64,000 bases of DNA, from contig NZ_JARGDO010000006.1 of NCBI RefSeq assembly GCF_029211185.1, forward strand, positions 124,001-188,000. Direction: 5' to 3'. Origin of the DNA: Tessaracoccus caeni (GTDB lineage: Bacteria; Actinomycetota; Actinomycetes; Propionibacteriales; Propionibacteriaceae). This document shows positions 44,329 to 52,630 of this stretch, piece after piece. Under the pieces are notes generated by a model. It saw only the letters and a list, made by a program, of their open reading frames with translations. It was not told the DNA's origin and did not search any database. The first letter of the stretch is position 1. The number at the start of each line of letters is the position of its first letter. The translations under genes were made by a program, and so were the position numbers.

Positions 44329-45819
44329 TCAGTTTGGCGTTGGCGGCACTGAGGGGTCGTCTGCGGGCAGGACGAGCTGGAAGGTGGTTCCGTCAGCCGC
44401 CAGGGTGAGGGCGCCGCCGAGGAGGTGGGCGTTCTCTCTGGCGATGGCCAGGCCGAGTCCCGACGAGGTGCCGTGGCGGGCCTCGTCGCCTCGGACGAAG
44501 CGGTCGAAGACGCGGTCCCGCAGATCGTCGGGCACGCCGGGGCCGTCATCGTGGACGTCGACGGAGACGGCGTACTCGCGGTGGGTGAGTGTGATGGTGA
44601 TGGGCGGCTTGCCGTGTTGGATCGCGTTGGTGACGAGGTTGCGCAGGATTGCTTGGAGTCGGACGGGGTCGGTGGTGAGCCACAGCTCGGAGGGGCCGGA
44701 GTAGGTGACCTCGGCCGGGATCTCTGTCAGTAGCTCGGTGATGAGGTCGACGACGTCGATCCGGTTCGTGACGAGCGTCGCGCGCCCGGCATCCATGCGG
44801 CTGACCTCCAGCAGGTCTTCGGTCAGGCCCGCGAGTCGGCGCAGCTGAGGGGCCACCAGGGCGGCCACCGCTGCTTGGGTGCTGGGGGTTTCCAGGGCTT
44901 CGGCCGACGCGAGGAGCGCGGTGGTGGGCGTGCGTAGTTCATGGGCGACATCGGAGACGAAGCGACGCTGAGTCTCGTTCGCACGCTCCAACTCCTCGAT
45001 TTTTCCCGTGAGGCGGTTGGCCATGGTGTTGATGGCGCGCGACATGGCGGCCACGTCGTCGTATCCGCGGATAGGGATGCGTACGGAAAGATCCCCGGCG
45101 GCGACGGCCCGGGCCATGGCCCCCGCCTCGGTGACGGGCGTGATCACACCGCGCGCGACCCAACGCGCAAGAAGCGCAGCGGCCGCGATGACGCCGGCCG
45201 AGATGAGCAGCAGGGTGCGACGCAGCTCGGGAGCGGGGTCGTCGTAGTCCTCATACGGGAGATAGAGCGCTCGCATCAGGAACCAGGGCTTTCCGGGCAC
45301 ATCGTCGACGTGCGGTTGAGTCAAGGCATAGGCCGTCAGGTAGTCGCCGCACGATCCGATCCACCATGTGGTGGTGTCGGCGCCTTGATGGCCTGGCCAC
45401 CATTCGGGGTGAAGGCACTCGGGGTGTGTCTGATAGATCCGTTCTTCAAAGCTCCCCACGCCGGTGGTAATCGCGAGCGCGGGGTCTGGCGGGTCGCTTT
45501 GGCTGTCCAGTGGGATGAGGAGCCCTTCGCCGTAGTCGCTGCCGAGGGTCGAGTCCCAGCCTGTTTCCCAGAGCTCGGTGTCCGTTGTGGCGTTGGGGTT
45601 GATCTCGAGCGCCGCCCGCAGCCGATCGGCGTCGCCGCTGATCGCGTCCTTAAGCCGTTGTTCCTGGTTCTCCCGATGATTCGTCGCCGCCCAGAGGGTG
45701 GTGGTGATCGTGAGCACCGCGCAGGCGAGGGCAACGGTGACCACCATCGCCAGCGCTGTGCGTCCGCGCAGCCCCGGCTTCCTGAGCCTGCCTCGCCACC
45801 TGCTCCGCCACGCGTTCAT
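44329..45819 (-). CDS. Sensor histidine kinase
   Basis: A 496-residue kinase. A basic N terminus and membrane helix (about 20-43) are followed by an extracytoplasmic sensor domain (about 45-200) containing two cysteines (HPECLHPEWWPG and IGSCGDYL) and many acidic and Trp residues. A second helix is near 205-222, then HAMP, the H box FVSDVAHELRTPTTALL, N box LRNLVTNAIQHG and G boxes DDGPGVPDDL and SSGLGLAI. First gene of a kinase-AlbA_2-regulator operon. The SD sequence AAGGAGG is nine bases before the ATG but inside a hairpin (45824-45842). Confidence 0.92.
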   Translation of the reverse strand: MNAWRSRWRGRLRKPGLRGRTALAMVVTVALACAVLTITTTLWAATNHRENQEQRLKDAISGDADRLRAALEINPNATTDTELWETGWDSTLGSDYGEGLLIPLDSQSDPPDPALAITTGVGSFEERIYQTHPECLHPEWWPGHQGADTTTWWIGSCGDYLTAYALTQPHVDDVPGKPWFLMRALYLPYEDYDDPAPELRRTLLLISAGVIAAAALLARWVARGVITPVTEAGAMARAVAAGDLSVRIPIRGYDDVAAMSRAINTMANRLTGKIEELERANETQRRFVSDVAHELRTPTTALLASAEALETPSTQAAVAALVAPQLRRLAGLTEDLLEVSRMDAGRATLVTNRIDVVDLITELLTEIPAEVTYSGPSELWLTTDPVRLQAILRNLVTNAIQHGKPPITITLTHREYAVSVDVHDDGPGVPDDLRDRVFDRFVRGDEARHGTSSGLGLAIARENAHLLGGALTLAADGTTFQLVLPADDPSVPPTPN

Positions 45820-45823
45820 CGAC

Positions 45824-45842
45824 GAACACCTCCTTGGTGCTC
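45824..45842 (-). promoter_or_regulatory. Hairpin enclosing the kinase ribosome-binding site
   Basis: On the minus strand GAGCACC-AAGGA-GGTGTTC forms a seven-pair stem (one G-U) whose loop and 3' arm contain the AAGGAGG Shine-Dalgarno sequence. In the folded state ribosome access to the kinase gene would be reduced. Confidence 0.6.
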
Positions 45843-45867
45843 AGCCTGGCAGAGAAATGTCCGGGTT

Positions 45868-45979
45868 TTGTCACAGAACGACAAGAGTCCATCTCCAAAC
45901 GACTGGCCACCCGACGGAAGTAGCTCCTCCTTTAGGTCGGTAGGCCTTTCGGCCAATCGACCTTTCTCCGAATCTTGTC
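45868..45979 (-). ncRNA. Candidate structured leader RNA of the kinase-AlbA_2-regulator operon
   Basis: Read on the minus strand, GACAAGA (45979-45973) pairs perfectly with TCTTGTC (45886-45880), closing about 100 bases. Inside is a hairpin, GGTCGATTGGCC-GAAA-GGCCTACCGACC with a GNRA loop (45962-45935), whose 3' arm can instead pair CCGAC with GTCGG (45916-45912). The 3' closing strand can alternatively pair with GACAA at 45872-45868. Competing pairings plus the downstream hairpin over the ribosome-binding site give a riboswitch-like layout. I do not recognise a known aptamer class. Confidence 0.45.
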
Positions 45980-46311
45980 ATCGAAGGTCGAGACTTCGAT
46001 GAGAGGACGGGCTTTTGTGAACATCTGCCGCTAGCTTAGCGGGGCGACCGAAGGCGGTGCGGCTCTGCTGCGACTTGTTCCTTCGGTCGACGTCTGCGGC
46101 TTACTGGAATGGGGCATCGGGTAATGGCGGCGAGAAAGAATAGCGCGCGCTTCAGGAATGTTGACGCACCTGTTTGTTCTTTGACTTCTCCTTGGCGTGT
46201 GTGGCGTTCGTTGCGTATTGAAGGCATCCTTTTTGCCCGCGCTGCCTGTACGGTAAGCGACGACAAACAACAGAGAGATCACCGCCGCGATCAGTCATGA
46301 CCAGGACTTCG

Positions 46312-47295
46312 CTATAGTTCCGCGCCGGCTGGCAGGCCGTCGGCATCCCACCAGTTCAGGACGCGGGTGCCGAGCAAGGTGAGCCACTTCGACGGCTGCC
46401 CCACCGGGGCGTCGACGTCGAACCATGTTCGGCCGGCGAGCTTGTGCTCCTGCAGCCAGGCGCCGTCGGGCTGGCGCTTCGAACGGACGAGGCCGACGGC
46501 GTCCGCGAGACGCGCGTCCCGCGCCCTTTCCTCACACAGTGCGGCCTCCCGGAAGTAGTCCAGCGCGGCCAGTGCGCTGTAGACGTGACGGTTGGGGTAC
46601 ATGAAGTGGGTGACGAAGTCGCCGATGATCTCGCCGGTCGACGCCCGGTACATCAGGCGTCGCGAGAGCAGGTACTCCTCGCCGAGATGGCGGATGTCTC
46701 GCAGTGACATGTCGCCGGTGATCTTCTCGTAGGCCAGCATTCCGATCAGGGCGTTGAGGGTGGAGTGGACGGACGAGCGCACGGAGTTGCCCTCCTCGGC
46801 CTCGCAGTTCCAGCCGCCGTCGGCCAACCGGTGTTCGGGGAACCAGGCCACGAGCCGGGAGACGTCGGCGCCGAGCCAGGCGCCGGTGGCCAGCGTGTAG
46901 GAGTTGATGCAGACGTCCACCTCGCCGCCCCAGTAGGGCAGATCGTCGTACTCCCAGCGCGAGTTCATCGCGAGCCGCGCGGCGGTATCGCCGAGGACCG
47001 ACGCGTCGACGCCCCAGTCGCGCAGATCTTTCAGCGACCATGTGGTCGCGACCCAAGGCTGACCCGGCGCGTCGCGCTCGGGGCTGTCGAAGAAGCCGGC
47101 GGGGAAGTAGGCCCCACCAAGCCATTGCCCGTCGTCGCCCTGCTCCGCCAGCAGGGCCGCGCCGAACCCTTCCCTGGAGACGCGTGCCCGCGTCGCCTGC
47201 CAGGTATCAGGTTCTGCGCCGAGCAGGTCGCGCTCGACCTGCCAGCGCAGCGACGGGTCGGAGTCGAGAAGCCATTCGCGGAGGTCTGCGTCCAT
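46312..47295 (-). CDS. Terpene-cyclase/prenyltransferase-fold (alpha/alpha toroid) protein
   Basis: A 327-residue soluble protein. Repeated motifs such as DDGQWLGG, LADGGWNCE and PDGAWLQE correspond to the QW-like repeats of squalene cyclase and prenyltransferase alpha/alpha barrels. The catalytic DxDD of true cyclases is not evident, and there are no isoprenoid genes nearby, so a binding or non-cyclase role is possible. The family is common as hypothetical protein in actinobacteria. TAGCGT lies six bases before the ATG at 47295. Confidence 0.75.
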   Translation of the reverse strand: MDADLREWLLDSDPSLRWQVERDLLGAEPDTWQATRARVSREGFGAALLAEQGDDGQWLGGAYFPAGFFDSPERDAPGQPWVATTWSLKDLRDWGVDASVLGDTAARLAMNSRWEYDDLPYWGGEVDVCINSYTLATGAWLGADVSRLVAWFPEHRLADGGWNCEAEEGNSVRSSVHSTLNALIGMLAYEKITGDMSLRDIRHLGEEYLLSRRLMYRASTGEIIGDFVTHFMYPNRHVYSALAALDYFREAALCEERARDARLADAVGLVRSKRQPDGAWLQEHKLAGRTWFDVDAPVGQPSKWLTLLGTRVLNWWDADGLPAGAEL

Positions 47296-47618
47296 GAGGG
47301 AACGCTACGCGCGCCGTCCGTGCAACACGCCGCGAGGACGACGGCTTCCTGCTGGCGGTGTTGCGCCGCTCACGACACGTTTCTGTGATGGGTCATTGTC
47401 CGGCAGATATCGCTTCACCAGGAAATGGCCTCCCGGTGCGATATACGCAATGCTGGATTAGCGAAAATTAAATGTACTTAATTTGTAAACGTGCTTGTCA
47501 GGGGCTGTTCGCTCATGTCAGTGAGCAGGTGGAACCCGACTATTTCCATAACGCCCCCCGGTGGCCTTTATCGACGCAAGGCCTGGAAGAATATGGACAT
47601 ACCCGACGAGGAGGATCC
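47296..47618. other. 323-base upstream region of fumarase
   Basis: Between the divergent toroid-protein and fumarase genes. It contains an AT-rich island with an inverted repeat at 47465-47484 and, closer to the gene, CTGTTCGCTCA...GTGAGCAGG (about 47507-47531), a weak dyad. A frame open from 47472 into fumarase is better read as leader, since the fumarase ATG has a strong ribosome-binding site. No gene is seen. Confidence 0.7.
47465..47484. promoter_or_regulatory. AT-rich operator-like inverted repeat upstream of fumarase
   Basis: AAATTAA (47465-47471) and TTAATTT (47478-47484) flank ATGTAC. The dyad lies 134 bases before the fumarase start, in a short AT-rich island. It could bind a redox or nutrient regulator. 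Confidence 0.5.
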
Positions 47619-49319
<1,701 letters not shown>

Positions 49320-49322
49320 GTC

Positions 49323-49383
49323 AAACCGCTTAAGAGCTCGCTGTTCCACCGAAGTCGGTGGAGTAGTGAACTCTTAAGCGTTT
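49323..49383 (+). terminator. Terminator after fumarase
   Basis: CGCTTAAGAG (49327-49336) pairs with CTCTTAAGCG (49371-49380), followed by TTT, with AAA before the left arm. TCCACC/GGTGGA forms an inner stem. Confidence 0.75.
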
Positions 49384-49459
49384 CTGCTCCGGCTTCATCA
49401 GGGTGCCGTGACCGTCACGCCGCCCAGGTTTCCGGCGGGCTGCGTCGTAGGATGGGGCC

Positions 49460-49852
49460 ATGTCCAGCACCGCGGAGTTGCTCGCCCGGATCACCTCCGA
49501 TCCAGGGCTCGATGAGTTCTGCGCCGCGCTGGGAATCGATTTGCTGGTGCTGTTCGGATCAGCCGCTGTCGACCCGAGTACCGCCAACGACATCGATCTC
49601 GCCTACTTGGCCCCGCGAGAGGTCTCCCGATTGGCGGTGATCAATGCGTTCTCAGAGCGTTTCGGTGAAGGCGTCGACCTGATGCCGCTGCGCTCGGCCG
49701 GGCCGATCGCTCGCTGGGAGGCGTTGGGTCAGGGGAAGATCGTGGTTGAGTTGACTCCCGGGACGTTCGCGCGCGAGCAGATGGCCGCCTACGGCGAGTG
49801 GCACGACACCCGCGAGTTCCGAGAACTTGCGCTTCGGGTGATGAGCGCATGA
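49460..49852 (+). CDS. mntA: MntA-type minimal nucleotidyltransferase antitoxin
   Basis: A 130-residue nucleotidyltransferase with the catalytic pattern LFGSAAVDPSTANDIDLAYL (GS, nine residues, DxD). MntA proteins neutralise HepT toxins by adding AMP to a tyrosine of the RX4HXY motif. The next gene encodes a HEPN protein containing exactly this motif, and the genes overlap by ATGA. TAGGAT lies six bases before the ATG, consistent with leaderless transcription. Confidence 0.88.
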   Translation: MSSTAELLARITSDPGLDEFCAALGIDLLVLFGSAAVDPSTANDIDLAYLAPREVSRLAVINAFSERFGEGVDLMPLRSAGPIARWEALGQGKIVVELTPGTFAREQMAAYGEWHDTREFRELALRVMSA

Positions 49853-50295
49853 CTCCGCGCGAGTTCTCCGCCGATTCGGTTCTGGCGAAGCTCGAACATC
49901 TCTCCGAGTTGCTCGATGTGCTCGAAGGAACCCGCGACGATCTGAGCCTTGAGCGTGTCCAGCGCGACGCTGTGCTGCGCCTGGCCGTCGAGCGGATTGT
50001 CACTCAGCTGGTTGAACTGGCGGCGTCCGCCAACGCCCACATCGCGGCGACGATCGGCAAGACGCAGGCGTCTGGAAGCTACCGGCAGTCGTTCGTGATG
50101 ATGGGGTCGCTGGGGATCATTCCCACGGATTTGGCCGCCAGGCTGGCGCTCAGCGCGGGGATGCGCAACATCATGGTCCACAGCTACGGAGAGATCGACT
50201 GGGAGCTGGTGCTTGCGAGCATCCCGGGGTTCGACGCGGACTACCGCGCCTATGTCGCCCACCTCTCGCGATGGCTGGCCGACACGGTGGTCTAG
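49849..50295 (+). CDS. hepT: HepT-type HEPN ribonuclease toxin
   Basis: A 148-residue helical HEPN protein. The motif RNIMVHSY near 112 matches RX4HXY, the RNase active site and the tyrosine modified by MntA. LRLAVERIVTQLVELAASANAHI and IPTDLAARLALSAGMRN are typical HepT helices. With the upstream MntA it forms a complete type VII toxin-antitoxin pair. A hairpin at 50331-50362 follows. Confidence 0.88.
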   Translation: MTPREFSADSVLAKLEHLSELLDVLEGTRDDLSLERVQRDAVLRLAVERIVTQLVELAASANAHIAATIGKTQASGSYRQSFVMMGSLGIIPTDLAARLALSAGMRNIMVHSYGEIDWELVLASIPGFDADYRAYVAHLSRWLADTVV

Positions 50296-50330
50296 CGGCG
50301 CGTTAGCCCTTGCCCGCAGGGCAGGGACGA

Positions 50331-50362
50331 AGGGGCGACCACCCGTGCGGATGGTCGCCCCT
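50331..50362. terminator. Bidirectional hairpin between hepT and the convergent ECF operon
   Basis: AGGGGCGACCA (50331-50341) and TGGTCGCCCCT (50352-50362) are perfectly complementary around a 10-base loop, located between the hepT stop and the end of the convergent CU044_5270-type gene. Confidence 0.75.
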
Positions 50363-50376
50363 CTCGGTCTCGGCGA

Positions 50377-51405
50377 TCAGGAGTTGCAGTCCTCGGGGTT
50401 GGGGTGTTCCTCGTCGGTGGCGCAAGCGATCGCGACCAGGTCAGTCGGGAGCTCGTCGACGATCTCGCTGGACCTGATCGAGTAGGTCTCGACGGTCTCC
50501 CCGCCGTCGGTCAGACCCCAGTCGACGGGGTTCCAGACTCCGCGTTCGCCGAGCAGGCGACCGTCCTCAAGGAAGACCAATTCGCCGTCGTGAGGTCGGC
50601 CGACGTGGCCGATCGCGACGCCGGTGAGGTCTCCGATGCGCACCGGCTCGGGTGCTTGGCGGATGCCGGGCATGGTGGCGAGGATCTCGTACAACTGGGC
50701 GCTGAGGTCCGGTGGCACGAGGCCAGTGATGAGCAGGTCGTTGACGCGGTGGAATGCGGCAGCGTCCGCCTCGTCGGCGCTCAGATCATCGAGTCCGGCG
50801 TACAACTCGGCACGCAGCGCGTCGTTGTCGGTGGGCAGTGAGGCGAGGAAGTCCATGGTGGGGCTGTTCCAGAGATCGGCCGGATTGGGCGGGGCGGTTT
50901 CAGGACTGCTGAACATGACCCATGGCGCGCTGGCCAGAAACGCCGTCGGCGGTCCATAGACCTGGCGCACGGGGCGGTGATCGGCTTCCGGGATCAGCAG
51001 CCCGTTGCGAGTGGGATCCACGGAAACGTACTTCGTCCAGGTGTAGTCCACGAGGAACCAGGCGTCGGGGTACTCCTCCTTGTCGGGCCAGGCGTTGGGG
51101 ATCGCCCGGTGTGCGTACTCGGTTACCTTGATGTACTGCCACGGCTCGGCCGTGTCGGTGGGCAGGGCGCGGGCCGCCTGCCGGAGGGTCTCGGCCGCAG
51201 CGGCCTGCTGCGGATTGCGCCCGATCGAGTTGACGGTGAGGGCCACGGCGAGCACCAGCGCTGCCGCCACCGACGCCCATCGGATCCAGGGCATGGCGCG
51301 CCGGCGGCCGCGCGCGGCGCGCATCATCGTCTCCAGTTCAGCGTCGGTGTAGGACGGGAGATCGGCGGCGGGATCGAGCCGGCGGAGTTCTTCGTCGATG
51401 GTCAT
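50377..51405 (-). CDS. CU044_5270-type membrane protein, ECF sigma partner
   Basis: A 342-residue protein with a cytoplasmic start (DEELRRLDPAADLPSYTDAELE), a membrane helix at about 40-60 and a large extracytoplasmic region. This matches the CU044_5270 family regularly found next to ECF sigma genes in actinobacteria. It is probably an anti-sigma-like sensor protein, inferred from position and topology. AAAGGAG precedes the start, and its ATG overlaps the sigma gene stop by four bases. Confidence 0.82.
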   Translation of the reverse strand: MTIDEELRRLDPAADLPSYTDAELETMMRAARGRRRAMPWIRWASVAAALVLAVALTVNSIGRNPQQAAAAETLRQAARALPTDTAEPWQYIKVTEYAHRAIPNAWPDKEEYPDAWFLVDYTWTKYVSVDPTRNGLLIPEADHRPVRQVYGPPTAFLASAPWVMFSSPETAPPNPADLWNSPTMDFLASLPTDNDALRAELYAGLDDLSADEADAAAFHRVNDLLITGLVPPDLSAQLYEILATMPGIRQAPEPVRIGDLTGVAIGHVGRPHDGELVFLEDGRLLGERGVWNPVDWGLTDGGETVETYSIRSSEIVDELPTDLVAIACATDEEHPNPEDCNS

Positions 51406-51917
51406 TTCGCGCTCCTTTCGGATTCGGGGGAGTTGAGATCCGCGACGAGCGCTCGGGCCCGACGTCGCGCCCGGGACAGGCGGGCCCGCACGACGTCGTC
51501 GCCCACCTCGAGAACCTGTGCGATCTCCGCGCTGGTCAGCTGTTCCCACACCGCCAGCCGGAGCACCTCGGCATCAGCCTCCGGCAGATCCGAGAGCAGG
51601 CTTTCGGCGAGTGCTCGCGACGCGCTCTCGGCGGAATGGTTCCTGCCGTCGGCTACCGCGCCGGCCTCCGTCACCAGCCGGAGCCGACGAGTGTGCGACC
51701 GCTGTGCATGCAGGACGACGTTGCGCGCGGTCGCATACAGCCAGACCCGTGCCTCGTCGGGAACCTTGGACCGGTTCCGCCAGGCGAGGGTGAACACCTC
51801 GGAGACCAGATCGTCGGCCGCGTGTGAGTCTGTTCTTCGCACGCAGTAGGCGCGGATCTCGTCGGCGTGCTGGGCGAACAGCGATCGCATCCAGGCGTCG
51901 TCTCGTGTGGACCTCAT
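51402..51917 (-). CDS. ECF-type RNA polymerase sigma factor
   Basis: A 171-residue sigma factor with region 2 (FAQHADEIRAYCVRRTDSHAADDLVSEVFTLAWR) and region 4 (LPEADAEVLRLAVWEQLTSAEIAQVLEVGDDVVRARLSRARRR). The ATG at 51917 is chosen by family length; other starts at 51965 and 51890 are possible. It is divergent from the TPASP-repeat secreted protein, with an inverted repeat AGATGAGA/TCTCATCT in the shared promoter region. Confidence 0.88.
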   Translation of the reverse strand: MRSTRDDAWMRSLFAQHADEIRAYCVRRTDSHAADDLVSEVFTLAWRNRSKVPDEARVWLYATARNVVLHAQRSHTRRLRLVTEAGAVADGRNHSAESASRALAESLLSDLPEADAEVLRLAVWEQLTSAEIAQVLEVGDDVVRARLSRARRRARALVADLNSPESERSAK

Positions 51918-51966
51918 ACCTCCCCATTCCCGGCAACGGGGAGATTGTGACAGCCGGCGGCGCACC

Positions 51967-51986
51967 AGATGAGAGAGGTCTCATCT
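51967..51986. promoter_or_regulatory. Inverted repeat between sigma and secreted-protein genes
   Basis: AGATGAGA (51967-51974) and TCTCATCT (51979-51986) are perfect complements around GAGG. It sits between the divergent ECF sigma and TPASP-protein starts. The core GATGAGA recurs as a direct repeat at 56482-56499. Confidence 0.55.
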
Positions 51987-52061
51987 GACTCTCCCTTTCG
52001 TTTCATTCAGGGTTGCGAATCTTGTTCCAACGAAATCACTGACACCGTTGGGAGAAAGATC

Positions 52062-52538
52062 ATGAACAAGACGACCGTGTGGAAATGGACCGGTGGGTTG
52101 GCCGCCTTCGCCGTTGCGGGTGGAATCGCCGGCACCTTCGTCGACGCTGCTGCCGCCGACGGCGCGTCGACCGCCGTGGCCGGGGTGCACTCTGCCCCGA
52201 TTGCCGGCGCCAATGCACTGCCGGCTGACGGGACGGTGATCCCGTCGACGCCGGAGGACACCACGATCCCGGCCGAGGTCACCGATACCGAGAGTTCGGC
52301 TCCTTATGTGACGGCCAACACGCCCGCGTCGCCGCTCACGCCGAACACCCCGGTGACGGCCAACACGCCGGCGTCTCCGGCGACCCCGTACACCCCGGCT
52401 TCGCCCGTGACGGCGAACACCCCGGCCTCCCCGGCCACCGCTCCGAGCCCGGCGTCGCCCGTGACTCCTGAGAGCCCCGCCTCTCCCGTCTCGGCTCAGA
52501 CCGCCGACTCGCCCTCGAGCCCGGCCAGCGCCGACTGA
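52062..52538 (+). CDS. Secreted TPASP-repeat protein
   Basis: A 158-residue exported protein. A signal peptide (residues 1 to about 31, ending VDAAAA) is followed by a Thr/Ala/Pro region with about ten degenerate units of the type NTPASP, TPxSP or ESPASP (about 88-150). No sorting signal or enzyme domain is visible. It could be a glycosylated or wall-spanning spacer protein. The SD sequence GGGAGAAAG precedes the ATG. Its divergence from the ECF sigma gene makes it a likely target of that sigma factor. Confidence 0.8.
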   Translation: MNKTTVWKWTGGLAAFAVAGGIAGTFVDAAAADGASTAVAGVHSAPIAGANALPADGTVIPSTPEDTTIPAEVTDTESSAPYVTANTPASPLTPNTPVTANTPASPATPYTPASPVTANTPASPATAPSPASPVTPESPASPVSAQTADSPSSPASAD

Positions 52539-52556
52539 GCCTGCTCACACACGACA

Positions 52557-52590
52557 CGACCCCGCCGACTTCTCGCAGTCGGCGGGGTCG
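52557..52590. terminator. Bidirectional terminator between convergent surface-protein genes
   Basis: CGACCCCGCCGACT (52557-52570) and AGTCGGCGGGGTCG (52577-52590) are perfectly complementary, with a six-base loop. It lies between the TPASP-protein and CAP-protein genes, which converge. Confidence 0.85.
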
Positions 52591-52630
52591 CTGTGTCAGT
52601 TCCGGCGGCGGACTCTGGTGAGGGTCGCTG

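Larger units (their letters stand above)
45820..46311. other. 492-base intergenic region rich in inverted repeats
   Basis: No convincing gene; G+C is lower than in neighbouring genes. Besides the leader elements it holds TCATCGAAG/CTTCGATGA (45978-46002, seven-base spacer), CCGCTA-GCT-TAGCGG (46028-46042) and CGACCGAAGG/CCTTCGGTCG (46045-46089, 25-base loop). Short reading frames in both directions show no family resemblance. The part from 46090 to 46311 shows nothing recognisable. Confidence 0.7.

Noticed and set aside
45880-45979. Assignment of the kinase leader as a GEMM c-di-GMP riboswitch
   Set aside because: Only the segment around CCTACCGACCTAAA is similar; the conserved 5' half of the aptamer and the tetraloop receptor are not recognisable.
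46109-46300. 63-residue open frame in the intergenic region upstream of the kinase
   Set aside because: No ribosome-binding site or -10 pattern, no family resemblance, and it lies among inverted repeats.
52310-52520. CRISPR-like repeated pattern in the TPASP gene
   Set aside because: The repeats are codon-level (NTPASP) without unique spacers of constant length; it is a coding repeat.
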